From: Maribacter sp.
GTDB lineage: Bacteria; Bacteroidota; Bacteroidia; Flavobacteriales; Flavobacteriaceae
NCBI GenBank assembly: GCA_020629285.1
Contig: JAHDDP010000014.1
Coordinates: 1-64,000 of the forward strand
DNA: 64,000 bases
Reading direction: 5' to 3'
The notes under the pieces are model-generated. The model saw only the letters and a program-made list of their open reading frames with translations. It did not search any database and was not told where the DNA came from. This document shows positions 18,781 through 26,358 of this stretch, piece after piece. Made by a program: the position numbers and the translations under genes. Every line of letters starts with the position of its first letter. Within the stretch, counting starts at the first letter, position 1.

Positions 18781-19359
18781 CTAGAAAAGTTCATTAATAT
18801 TTGCGGCGAACAATTTAACAGCTATGGCCATAAGAATTACTCCAAATACTTTTCTAATGACGTTTACCCCATTCTTACCTAACATTTTTTCAATCTTAAG
18901 AGATGATTTAAGTACTATAAAAACAAAAATAATGTTCACCACGATCGCTACTATAATATTCTCTACATAATATTCTGCACGTAAAGAAAGTAACGATGTC
19001 AGCGTACCTGCACCGGCAATTAGAGGGAAGGCAATTGGTACAATGGAGGCACTTTCCGGTTCATCGTCTTTGTACAATTGAATGCCTAAAATCATTTCAA
19101 TGGCCAAAAAGAATATAATGAACGCTCCGGCAACGGCAAATGAATTTACATCAATGCCGATCAAACCTAATATTTCATCCCCTAGAAACAAAAATGCGAC
19201 CATAATCACCGCAGCTACGATCGATGCCTTTTCAGACTGAATGTGACCTACTTTTTTTCTAAGACCAATAATAATGGGTATACTGCCTAAAATATCAATT
19301 ACGGCGAATAAAACCATACTAGCGGTTGCAATTTCCCTTAAGTTAAAATGAAATTCCAT
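18781..19359 (-). CDS. MarC-family membrane protein
   Basis: A 192-residue protein with six hydrophobic helices, matching the MarC/UPF0056 family in length and in motifs such as LFAVIDILGSIPIIIGL near the N-terminus and FPLIAGAGTLTSLLSL in the middle. Despite the historical name the family has no proven role in antibiotic resistance; a transporter-like fold is presumed. It is read in the same direction as the small membrane protein at 18541 and its upstream region is shared divergently with the DUF3109 gene. Confidence 0.85.
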   Translation of the reverse strand: MEFHFNLREIATASMVLFAVIDILGSIPIIIGLRKKVGHIQSEKASIVAAVIMVAFLFLGDEILGLIGIDVNSFAVAGAFIIFFLAIEMILGIQLYKDDEPESASIVPIAFPLIAGAGTLTSLLSLRAEYYVENIIVAIVVNIIFVFIVLKSSLKIEKMLGKNGVNVIRKVFGVILMAIAVKLFAANINELF

Positions 19360-19448
19360 CTTTCAATTTTTTTGCAAATTTACGTTTATAACTATGCACT
19401 TAGATGTTTATTGTTAAAATTTTCTAAGACCTATACTTTTTAAAAAAT

Positions 19449-19467
19449 GTATCTTGCGCCCTTTAAA
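19449..19467 (+). promoter_or_regulatory. Promoter element of the DUF3109 gene
   Basis: GTATCTTGCG followed two bases later by CTTTAAA; the TATC begins 25 bases before the ATG at 19475. The same string with the same two-base gap occurs in front of dgt (42010-42028). It deviates from the TAnnTTTG consensus by one missing T but the repeat at a second gene and the spacing support it. Confidence 0.5.
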
Positions 19468-19474
19468 TTAGGTT

Positions 19475-20044
19475 ATGTTTCAATTAGGGAAAACCATAGT
19501 ATCCGAAGAGATAATAGAAAACGATTTTGTATGTAATCTTAGCGCATGTAAAGGCGGCTGCTGCGTTGATGGCGAAGCAGGTGCACCGGTAGAGGATTCT
19601 GAAACCGAAATAATGGTTGATATCTATGCTAAAGTAAAACCTTTTTTAAGACCGGAAGGTGTTGCTGTTATTGAAGAGCAAGGTGCTTTTGTAAAAGGTG
19701 AAGATGGGGAATGGGAAACTCCTTTAGTAAACGGTAGTGAATGTGCCTATGTTATTTTTGATGATAAAAAGGTGGCTAAATGTGGTATTGAAGAAGCATA
19801 TAACCAAGGTGAAATTGATTGGAAAAAACCTGTTTCATGTCATTTGTACCCAATTAGAGTACGTGAATACACAGAATTAACTGCGGTTAATTACCATAAA
19901 TGGCAAATTTGTGATCCAGCTTGTGCCTTAGGTGACGAACTAAAAGTGCCGATTTATAAGTTCGTAAAAGAGGCTTTGATACGTAAATTTGGAGAAAAGT
20001 GGTATGCTGAATTAGAAGAAGTGGCAAAAGACCATCTTAAATAG
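19475..20044 (+). CDS. DUF3109 cysteine-cluster protein
   Basis: A 189-residue cytosolic protein of the DUF3109 family. The N-terminal CNLSACKGGCCVDGEAGAP (Cys22, Cys27, Cys31, Cys32) and later cysteines in SECAYVIF, KCGIEEAY, PVSCHLYPIRV and QICDPACALG resemble the YkgJ-type metal or iron-sulfur site. The family is very common in Bacteroidota and has no established function. Length is normal. Its 3' end overlaps the convergent kinase gene by 8 bases. Confidence 0.88.
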   Translation: MFQLGKTIVSEEIIENDFVCNLSACKGGCCVDGEAGAPVEDSETEIMVDIYAKVKPFLRPEGVAVIEEQGAFVKGEDGEWETPLVNGSECAYVIFDDKKVAKCGIEEAYNQGEIDWKKPVSCHLYPIRVREYTELTAVNYHKWQICDPACALGDELKVPIYKFVKEALIRKFGEKWYAELEEVAKDHLK

Positions 20045-22016
20045 TAGGTATGTAAATTACGATCTGCGTGCCGATCGGGTTGGTGTCATCATCGAACTTA
20101 TCAATGATATCTACATGAAAATAGTTTTCATAATCTCTCGAGAAATTGGCCAAGCGTTCTTTGGTGATATCTATACCTACAGATTTTCTTTTTAGCAATT
20201 TACCGTCCTTAATCTTTTCTGCAGCGTCTCTACCTACACCATTGTCGGTGATAACTATTTCTATAAATCCGTTTTTACCTTTTTTAACTTCTAAATCAAT
20301 ATTCTTTGCTCCTTCTTTCGATGATAGGCCATGCCATAAAGCATTTTCTAAAAATGGTTGCAGTATTAACGAGGGTATTTTAATATGGTGTGGATCTAAA
20401 TCATCCTTTATATCTATATTAAAGTTAATTTCATTTGAAAATCTAATATTTTCAATATTCATATATAACTCTACCGTTTCAAGTTCTTCTGCCAGTGATA
20501 TCTCTCTTTGAGAAGATGCTTCCAAAATTTTACGTACCAGTTTTGAGAATTTATTTAAATAATGAACGGCATTCTTTTTTTCATTATTTATAATATATAA
20601 TTTAATGGAATTCAGTGAATTGAATAAGAAATGTGGATTCATCTGACTACGCAGCATACTTTGTTCTAAAGTCAATAGCTTTTTGTCTGCGTTTAATTGA
20701 CTTTGACGGTAAAGAATGTACAAGATACCAATCAATAAAATTAAAGAAATACCAATGATGATAAGCATGGTCTTATTCTTTTTTAGCCTTAATCGCACAG
20801 ATTCATTCTCTTGGGCAAGTCGCTCTAATTGGTTGGCTCTTATTTGAGATTCGTATCTTAAAATCATGTCATTGACATACCTAAGGTTGAGTGCTTTGGT
20901 TATACGTTGTTCATATTTTTTAGATTCTTTAAAATAGGTCATGCCTTTTTCATAATCATCTCGCTTGATCCAAAGCTCAGATAAGAATTTATTGGCGTCA
21001 GCTATTTCAACGTCAAATTCGTATTTTTCCGCAAGTGCCAGTCCAGATTCTAAATTGATTTCTGCGGCCTCATAATTTTCTGATCTAATATATGCCCAAC
21101 CTAGATTAATGTAAATTGTAGTAATAATTTTTTGATTGTTTAGAGAAATGGCTTTAAGTAAGTTTGATTTTAAAATTTCAATAGCCTCTTGTACTTTGCC
21201 TTCGTGAACATAAACATGTGCTATGTTGTAGTTACATTTAATTTTACCAGTTTCAGAGTCTATAATTTCATAGTATACCAACGACTTTCTGAAATTTTTT
21301 AGACCGGGTTCCAAGTCTCCTTGAGATTCATAACATTCCCCTAAGTTGAGGTGATTTATGGCTAAGCCCAATTTATCATCAAGTTCTTTTTCAAGAACCA
21401 TGGCTTTTTCATATTTCTCTATTGCAAGTTTATATTGCTCAAGTATTTGGTAAATACTACCAATACTGTTTAAAGACACGATGATACTTCTTTTTAAATT
21501 TAAACCAGGGTCTGCTACGGTCTCGGCAAGTTCTAATGCTTCTTGACTATAGTCTAAAGCCGATTTAAACGCATCGGTACGTTTGTAAACCGTACTGATC
21601 ATGTTTAGATTAGATACCCTAAATTCAAGATTCTCGTCTTCAACAGATACTCTAAGTGCTTCTTGATAAAGATCAAGGGATTTATTGTATAATGAGCGGT
21701 CGCGGTAAATACTACCAAGTTTGTTTAAAGCATATGCTTGTCCACTATAATAATTTTGTGAAAGCGACTTTTGCTCAATATAGCGTAAAGCCGTACTATC
21801 GTTGCTGAAAGGGCTTAGCAAATTATCTATCTCTTGACAAGTGTTGGGTTTGGTTGTTAATAGACTATCTAAATTGACTTGTAAACCAATAGGTATGTCT
21901 TGAGAGTAACAATCGTGTGATAACACCAAAGTGTACAGAAGAAGAAATAGAATTTTGTACTTGAATTTATGCACTATACGTTTATGGAAAAGCTTGAGTA
22001 TTATGTTATAAACCAA
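20037..22016 (-). CDS. TPR-containing LytS-type sensor histidine kinase
   Basis: A 659-residue kinase: signal peptide or anchor (about 20-38), a periplasmic block of about eight TPR repeats (about 70-390), a membrane helix (NKTMLIIIGISLILLIGILY, about 405-425), then a His_kinase domain with the phospho-acceptor in QMNPHFLFNSLNSIKLYI (about residue 458) and a HATPase domain (LILQPFLENALWHG, ITDNGVGRD). It follows the LytTR regulator gene by 9 bases, so the two form a cognate pair. The first codon is TTG at 22016; a GTG at 21974 would give a more conventional signal peptide, so the start is open. Ligand unknown. Confidence 0.9.
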   Translation of the reverse strand: MVYNIILKLFHKRIVHKFKYKILFLLLYTLVLSHDCYSQDIPIGLQVNLDSLLTTKPNTCQEIDNLLSPFSNDSTALRYIEQKSLSQNYYSGQAYALNKLGSIYRDRSLYNKSLDLYQEALRVSVEDENLEFRVSNLNMISTVYKRTDAFKSALDYSQEALELAETVADPGLNLKRSIIVSLNSIGSIYQILEQYKLAIEKYEKAMVLEKELDDKLGLAINHLNLGECYESQGDLEPGLKNFRKSLVYYEIIDSETGKIKCNYNIAHVYVHEGKVQEAIEILKSNLLKAISLNNQKIITTIYINLGWAYIRSENYEAAEINLESGLALAEKYEFDVEIADANKFLSELWIKRDDYEKGMTYFKESKKYEQRITKALNLRYVNDMILRYESQIRANQLERLAQENESVRLRLKKNKTMLIIIGISLILLIGILYILYRQSQLNADKKLLTLEQSMLRSQMNPHFLFNSLNSIKLYIINNEKKNAVHYLNKFSKLVRKILEASSQREISLAEELETVELYMNIENIRFSNEINFNIDIKDDLDPHHIKIPSLILQPFLENALWHGLSSKEGAKNIDLEVKKGKNGFIEIVITDNGVGRDAAEKIKDGKLLKRKSVGIDITKERLANFSRDYENYFHVDIIDKFDDDTNPIGTQIVIYIPTI

Positions 22017-22025
22017 ATTAAGGAT

Positions 22026-22760
22026 TTATAACATGTCTAAAAAATCTGATTTTTTTTGCCTTGATACAGGTATTTTATGATTCGATTTTAAGACAACATA
22101 ACCATCTGTCTTTAAAAATTCCTTTATTTTATTTAAGTTGATAATATACGAATTATGAATTCTGAAAAAGGAATCAGACGGTAGTAATTCATTTACTTCT
22201 TTTAGTTTTTTGGTAAGCACGATTTTTTGACCGTCGGCTAAGAATATAGTGCTGTAATTTCCGTCAGATTCAGCATATAATATTTCATCGCTTTCTAAAA
22301 ATAACAGTTTACCATCTGTATTAAGCGTAATACGTTTATGTAAGGCTTTAGAGTTGTAATTGATAAGTGCCATTTCCAAATTTTCAACAGAGAAATTCTT
22401 ACTGTTAAATTTTTTGATTTTTACAATGGTCTCTTCTAGATCATCTGTATCAATTGGTTTCAAAAGATAATCCAGAGCCTGACTTTTTATCGCTTTTAAG
22501 GCATATTGGTTGTAAGCTGTGGTAATTATAACCGGAAAATTTTTATTGATCAGTTTACTAATAAACTGAAAACCGTCCATTGTTGGCATTTCTATATCTA
22601 AAAAAAGACAATCTGGTGTATGTTTTTCTAAATAAGCTAGAGCTTCATTAGGGTTTGTAAACGAAGCTATTACATTGATTTCATCACTAAAATTTGTGAG
22701 CTCCCAAGTTAAACTTTGAAGGGCTTTAATTTCATCATCTACAATAACAGCTTGTAACAT
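22026..22760 (-). CDS. LytTR-family response regulator
   Basis: A 244-residue response regulator: receiver domain (about 1-118) with the acidic pocket at the N-terminus (IVDDE), the phospho-acceptor Asp in DCLFLDIEMPTMDGF (about residue 56), and Lys in YLLKPI (about 101), then a LytTR DNA-binding domain (about 140-244) with ILYAESDGNYSTIFL and FFRIHNSYIINLNKI. It is the first gene of a two-gene unit with the LytS-type kinase. LytTR regulators bind pairs of direct repeats; no such pair was found within the window. Targets are unknown. Confidence 0.92.
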   Translation of the reverse strand: MLQAVIVDDEIKALQSLTWELTNFSDEINVIASFTNPNEALAYLEKHTPDCLFLDIEMPTMDGFQFISKLINKNFPVIITTAYNQYALKAIKSQALDYLLKPIDTDDLEETIVKIKKFNSKNFSVENLEMALINYNSKALHKRITLNTDGKLLFLESDEILYAESDGNYSTIFLADGQKIVLTKKLKEVNELLPSDSFFRIHNSYIINLNKIKEFLKTDGYVVLKSNHKIPVSRQKKSDFLDML

Positions 22761-23065
22761 AAACGGTAGGTATCAAGTTAGAAAGTTATGAAAAATTACG
22801 CGCTTGTGTTGCTTTCAAATACTAATTTGTACCAATGGAAGAGAAATTAGTGTAATCGGTATATTTCAAAGCAAAGGTGTCTAGAACCTAATTAGCATAT
22901 ACATCTTGTAGGAAAAATACTATATATTTTTTTGTATGAATTTTTTCTCTTTTTCTGTATCCGCTTATACATAAAAAGGTACGAGTTATACAAAACAACT
23001 CTATCATTTTTGAGCATAAATCTACCTTTAGCAAAGAAATTCAGTATGTTATAAAAATAGATGGC
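22761..23065. other. Intergenic region between regulator and small exported protein
   Basis: A 305-base divergent region. TACCTTTA at 23023-23030 (7 of 8 to the -7 consensus) could drive the small exported protein gene at 23066, and TAACTTTC on the minus strand could serve the regulator gene. I found no gene or stable hairpin in the rest. Confidence 0.35.
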
Positions 23066-23206
23066 ATGAGAAAATGTGGCATAATGTTGACATTATTTGT
23101 TGTTGTGTTGTTAATTGCTTCGCAATTTTTAGCAGAGAATAAAGAGTTAGATGAAAATTTGGCTGTGGCAACCGAAGTGCGAAAAGAAAATACAACCAGA
23201 CCATAA
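23066..23206 (+). CDS. Small exported peptide, 46 residues
   Basis: A short open frame, ATG 23066 to TAA 23204-23206. It encodes a textbook signal sequence: MRKCGIM, a hydrophobic core of Leu, Val and Phe (8-19) and a possible cleavage after QFLA (residue 23), followed by a charged 23-residue tail (ENKELDENLAVATEVRKENT). It ends only 9 bases before the next exported protein gene and may be in one transcript with it. The opposite-strand frame over the same bases has no coding character. The signal peptide and tight spacing argue for a real gene; homologues cannot be checked here. Confidence 0.5.
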   Translation: MRKCGIMLTLFVVVLLIASQFLAENKELDENLAVATEVRKENTTRP

Positions 23207-23215
23207 TAAGAGATT

Positions 23216-23773
23216 ATGCAAAACATTAAACGATTTATAAATAAGTCTTTTAAAATGTTTTGTTTTGGGTTTATACCGTTAATGTTGCTTGCGGGTACAT
23301 CAAAAGAAAATTTTGATACCCCTAGACTAGATAACGGAACATGTAGTTTTAAAGTAGATGGAGAATTAAGCTTTAATTTGAATGGAGCTGCAACCTTTGA
23401 AAATAAAACTGAAGTGGATAGGTTAGGTTACAAGACAAATAAATTATTGCTTCATTTTACATCATGTAATGATAAAGAGATGCAAATTTTGGAAATTATG
23501 ATTGCATCTGATAAAGTAGATAAGCTTGATGTACAAATTGGCAAACATAAAATTAAAGACCTAAACCATTTGATAAATAATTTCAATGGGGTTTATGGCT
23601 TTGCAGATTTAGGTAGTGTAAGTGAATTACCTTTTTTTATAGATTCTGGAGATATTACAATCACTGAAATCTTTTCTAACAATGTCGATGGCAAGTTAGA
23701 AGTAAAATTAGTAAATGCTGAGGGAGTTTTTTTGAAAATCAAAGGATCTTTCAATGCAGATATAAAAGCTTAG
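23216..23773 (+). CDS. Exported protein of unknown function
   Basis: I recognise no family. The 185-residue product has a long basic N-region (MQNIKRFINKSFK) and a hydrophobic stretch (MFCFGFIPLMLLAG, about 14-27), then a soluble beta-rich domain that starts around GTCSFKVDGELSFNLNGAA. Two cysteines (in GTCSFK and TSCNDK) could form a disulfide in the periplasm. Its strands resemble small Bacteroidota periplasmic sandwich proteins, but that is only an impression. It follows the 46-residue exported peptide by 9 bases. Confidence 0.65.
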   Translation: MQNIKRFINKSFKMFCFGFIPLMLLAGTSKENFDTPRLDNGTCSFKVDGELSFNLNGAATFENKTEVDRLGYKTNKLLLHFTSCNDKEMQILEIMIASDKVDKLDVQIGKHKIKDLNHLINNFNGVYGFADLGSVSELPFFIDSGDITITEIFSNNVDGKLEVKLVNAEGVFLKIKGSFNADIKA

Positions 23774-24028
23774 ATTTAGTACGGTTCTTTATGAGATAGT
23801 GTATGTTATCTTATATCTAATGTTTGAGCGCCAAAATAAGTATAACTACGATTCGTCGTACGATTACATTCTAAGAAAAGGTTTCGGGGGAACTACCTTT
23901 ATTAGACTTGGTGGGCATTTTTCATAATAGAAGCATTAGTGGGGCCGTACATTTTTTATACTTTCCATTCAATAGTATATTTATTTCATTTTATAAAAAC
24001 TTTATACGGTTTTATTCAACACATGCAT

Positions 24029-24065
24029 TTTTAGGTTGATAGATTTTAATGTAATCTACCTAAAA
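24029..24065 (+). other. Stem-loop, possible 3' end structure
   Basis: Outer arms TTTTAGGT (24029-24036) and ACCTAAAA (24058-24065) with an inner pair AGATT/AATCT (24041-24045, 24053-24057) separated by a 4-base bulge. No U-tract follows on either strand, so a processed 3' end or small RNA structure is as likely as a terminator. Confidence 0.35.
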
Positions 24066-24162
24066 GTCGTTTATGTGTTATAATAAAAGGAGGGCTTATC
24101 TTGTATAATATGAACGTTGGTTAACCACTACTTTTTTTTAAAAGGATTTAAAATAAGGGAAT

Positions 24163-24195
24163 AAAAAAGACCTCGCATGTAGAGAGGTCTTTTTT
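24163..24195. terminator. Bidirectional hairpin terminator
   Basis: Arms AAAAAAGACCTC (24163-24174) and its exact complement (24184-24195) with a 9-base loop, flanked by A and T runs, so it works from both sides. On the minus strand it lies 36 bases past the stop codon of the 29-residue membrane peptide gene, which supports that gene being transcribed. Confidence 0.88.
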
Positions 24196-24230
24196 ATATA
24201 CGGCTAAGCCGAGGTTAAGTAAGGGGATTC

Positions 24231-24320
24231 TTATTTATCATTTTTGATATAGGGCTTTAATACTGTCGAGAAAAGAAGTGCAGCTGCATATATCAATAAT
24301 ATTGTGATGTAGTTTTCCAT
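24231..24320 (-). CDS. 29-residue membrane peptide
   Basis: ATG at 24320, TAA at 24231-24233. The peptide starts MENYITILLIYAAALLFSTV, has one hydrophobic helix of about 17 residues and ends in a charged LKPYIKNDK tail. A strong terminator follows at once. The first 27 residues align without gaps to the N-terminus of the neighbouring 66-residue protein at 24371 (shared M-x-x-Y, L9, Tyr11-Ala12, Leu15-Leu16, Ser18), so the two look like tandem paralogues. It is below the length at which genes are usually called. Function unknown; single-span membrane regulator peptides are one possibility. Confidence 0.5.
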   Translation of the reverse strand: MENYITILLIYAAALLFSTVLKPYIKNDK

Positions 24321-24370
24321 AACTTAAGTATTAGAGTATAAGAGATATACGTAGCAAATTCCGTTTTGGA

Positions 24371-24571
24371 TTACGGAAACTTAATGGTATTGTTAAAAAT
24401 GCTATGAAAAGTTAATTTTATGGCGTTTTTGAGATTAAACCACATATAACTGAGTCTAATTTGAAACAAGTCAAAAGAATGGGACTTAACCTTTTTATAG
24501 ATATAAAAAGATAATTTGGAGACCAGAAGTAAACTGGCATATACGAGTACTGCTTGTAGGTATTGGGACAT
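24371..24571 (-). CDS. 66-residue single-span membrane protein
   Basis: Start taken at ATG 24571; the frame opens at a TTG two codons earlier. The N-terminus MSQYLQAVLVYASLLLVSKL is a membrane helix that aligns position by position with the 29-residue peptide encoded 50 bases downstream; it is followed by a basic stretch (YKKVKSHSF) and an amphipathic tail with LSYMWFNLKNAIKLTFHSIF. No family recognised. An 18-base inverted repeat lies 41 bases upstream. Coding is supported by the similarity to its neighbour rather than by homology elsewhere. Confidence 0.45.
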   Translation of the reverse strand: MSQYLQAVLVYASLLLVSKLSFYIYKKVKSHSFDLFQIRLSYMWFNLKNAIKLTFHSIFNNTIKFP

Positions 24572-24611
24572 ATACAAAAGAACGCATAAGTAAGTAAATT
24601 CTTACATTTGT

Positions 24612-24660
24612 AATATGTATTTCATCGAAAAAGCATCAACTATTCGATGAAATGCATATT
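24612..24660. repeat. 18-base inverted repeat
   Basis: Arms 24612-24629 and 24643-24660 (core TTTCATCGAA / TTCGATGAAA) match at 17 of 18 positions, the exception being a G-T pair in RNA, with a 13-base loop. It lies between the stop codon of the TIM-barrel gene at 24708 and the small membrane gene at 24571, all on the minus strand. It lacks a U-tract, so it could be an operator, an mRNA-stability hairpin or a weak terminator. Confidence 0.6.
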
Positions 24661-24707
24661 ATGCTCTTTAGCTTATGTCTAATAACAATAAAACAAACGA
24701 TACAGAA

Positions 24708-25631
24708 TTATAAAAAAGCATCCACTTTTTTATATGCTTCAATTACCGCTAGTTCTCCTTCTTTACCATCTCTAGAGTTACCGTGCTCCATGCCAAGTAC
24801 TCCATCAAATCCTTGTGTATGTATCCATTTAAATACATTGTGATAGTTAATTTCACCTGTAGTTGGTTCATTTCTTCCAGGGTTGTCCCCAATTTGGATA
24901 TATGCTATTTCTGACCAAGAAGCTTCCATATTAGGTATTATGTTTCCTTCTTGAATTTGTTGATGGTAGATGTCAAACAGAATTTTACACGATGGTGAGT
25001 TGACCGCCTTGCAAATTTCGAACGCTTGTGGCGAATCTGTTAAAAACAGCCCCGGGTGATTTCTTAAATTCAATGGTTCTAAAACCATGGTAATATTATG
25101 AGGTTCTAATAGTGCAGAAGCCTGTTTTAAACTTTCAATAACATTAGCCGTTTGGTAGCCCATTCTTAATTTAAGGTCTAAATGCCCCGGTACTACGGTC
25201 ATCCATTTGGCATTAACACGTTTAGCAACTTCAATGGAATTTTTTATGTCATTCAAAAATTCTTCTCTTTTGGTTGGATCGCCAGATGCTAAATTTGGTG
25301 TTTTCCAATGTATTTCGTGAGCAACGAACACACCCATTTCTAAACCACGTTCTTTCATGGTTTTTGCCATCTTTTCTTGTAGTTCAATTGGTCTTTTACG
25401 CATTTCATTATCTTCAAATGCGGTATAACCTTGATCCGCCATAAAATTTAATTGGTCGATTGGATCATCACCTGCCATGTGTTTAAACATACCTATATGT
25501 GGCGCATATTTTAAATTGTATTTATGGGTATCTACGGTTTTGTTTATTGTTTTGGCATATGATAACGTGCTGCCTATGGAAATTGCACCAGTAGTCAATG
25601 CAGATTTTTGAATAAAGCTTCTTCTTTTCAT
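24708..25631 (-). CDS. Tat-exported TIM-barrel sugar isomerase/epimerase (hydroxypyruvate isomerase-like)
   Basis: A 307-residue protein of the xylose-isomerase-like TIM-barrel (AP_endonuc_2) superfamily. Start at ATG 25631: it gives a twin-arginine signal MKRRSFIQKSALTTGAISIG; the frame runs on to 25799 but only through the preceding gene. The core has the metal-site acids in the usual strand ends: MVLEPLN, ILFDIYHQQIQEGN, IQIGDNPGRNEP and GMEHGNS, close to hydroxypyruvate isomerases. In 3-keto-glycoside pathways such proteins act on the sugar enone or keto intermediate, which fits its place after the GMC dehydrogenase and subunit 3 genes. It probably acts in the periplasm. Confidence 0.85.
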   Translation of the reverse strand: MKRRSFIQKSALTTGAISIGSTLSYAKTINKTVDTHKYNLKYAPHIGMFKHMAGDDPIDQLNFMADQGYTAFEDNEMRKRPIELQEKMAKTMKERGLEMGVFVAHEIHWKTPNLASGDPTKREEFLNDIKNSIEVAKRVNAKWMTVVPGHLDLKLRMGYQTANVIESLKQASALLEPHNITMVLEPLNLRNHPGLFLTDSPQAFEICKAVNSPSCKILFDIYHQQIQEGNIIPNMEASWSEIAYIQIGDNPGRNEPTTGEINYHNVFKWIHTQGFDGVLGMEHGNSRDGKEGELAVIEAYKKVDAFL

Positions 25632-25651
25632 GAGTAGTGTTTTATAATGAA

Positions 25652-25688
25652 AATAGCCAAGAGCAACGTAAGAATGCTCTTGGCTATT
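25652..25688 (-). other. Intra-operon hairpin
   Basis: Perfect 14-base arms AATAGCCAAGAGCA (25652-25665) and its complement (25675-25688) with a 9-base loop, placed in the 79-base gap between the subunit 3 gene and the isomerase gene. On the minus strand it is followed by only TTTTC, so it may be a partial terminator or an mRNA processing or stability element that sets the ratio of dehydrogenase to isomerase. Confidence 0.6.
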
Positions 25689-25710
25689 GAATACATAAGA
25701 TATTATAAGA

Positions 25711-26358
25711 TTATAAAGACCATGCTTTACCTTCTGTAAGCTCTTGAAGGTCTCCACAAGGTACATATTCACCTGGTACAGGTAAGTATGCCAAAACATT
25801 TTCGCCTACATATTCAGAAGCTTTATAGCCCCAAATAGTCATACCTCTTAAGTTGTTGGCAAAAGCAAATCTTGAAACTTCGTCATCTAATTCTGCTGTA
25901 TCTCCATTTGCAATAGCTTTTGTGTAGCTATTAATGGTTTTGAACATTTCTGCTTGCTCATCTTTGTTGTATTTTAAAGAACTTGCCAAGACAGGTTCTA
26001 AGTCTTCAGCAGTCAAATCTTCGGCTTTTTCTTTTCCAGAATCTGCCAAAGCTTTGTTTGTGAATTTTGTCATGGACATTTTAAGAAAATCTTGTTTTTC
26101 CTTTTCCATAACATCTTTGGCGAATCTATCAATGAAAACATCTACCTGTACTTCTGAAGCGGAAGGTGTGTCTGTTTTTGGTAAAATAATGTCTACCAGC
26201 TTAGAAAGTACGGTACCTTCTGTTTGGGTCAGAAACTCTGGAGTCCAAGTTAGGGCCGGTTCACTTTTACAGCTTTGAACAATTGATAATAATGTTGGGG
26301 TAGCCACCATATATCCAAGCGACATCCCCATATTTTTTAATACGCGTCTTCTATCCAT
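25711..26358 (-). CDS. Gluconate 2-dehydrogenase subunit 3-family protein
   Basis: A 215-residue small subunit of membrane-type FAD sugar dehydrogenases. The N-terminus MDRRRVLKNMGMSLGYMVAT carries a twin-arginine motif and a hydrophobic stretch, with Cys30 (VQSCKS) as a possible lipid attachment site; the body has the family motifs VLSKLVDIILPKTDTPSASEVQVD and FANNLRGMTIWGYKASEYVG. In relatives this subunit carries the folded GMC catalytic subunit across the membrane by the Tat route. Its ATG overlaps the GMC stop codon by one base (TAATG), so both are made together. It is the only subunit 3 in the window although two GMC genes are present. Confidence 0.9.
   Translation of the reverse strand: MDRRRVLKNMGMSLGYMVATPTLLSIVQSCKSEPALTWTPEFLTQTEGTVLSKLVDIILPKTDTPSASEVQVDVFIDRFAKDVMEKEKQDFLKMSMTKFTNKALADSGKEKAEDLTAEDLEPVLASSLKYNKDEQAEMFKTINSYTKAIANGDTAELDDEVSRFAFANNLRGMTIWGYKASEYVGENVLAYLPVPGEYVPCGDLQELTEGKAWSL

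Larger units (their letters stand above)
23774..24230. other. Intergenic stretch with two hairpins
   Basis: This 457-base region between convergent genes holds a stem-loop at 24029-24065, a strong terminator at 24163-24195 and a small inverted repeat CGGCTTAGCCG-like at 24201-24211. A 35-codon frame at 23820-23927 has no leader signal, no signal peptide and no family look, and is not called. The rest shows nothing I can support. Confidence 0.4.

Noticed and set aside
23820-23927. 35-codon frame in the intergenic stretch
   Set aside because: No promoter element, no signal peptide, no hydrophobic pattern; composition like random AT-rich sequence.
25632-25799. N-terminal extension of the TIM-barrel protein at 24708
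   Set aside because: The extra 56 codons overlap the subunit 3 gene and a hairpin, and would bury the twin-arginine signal starting at 25631.
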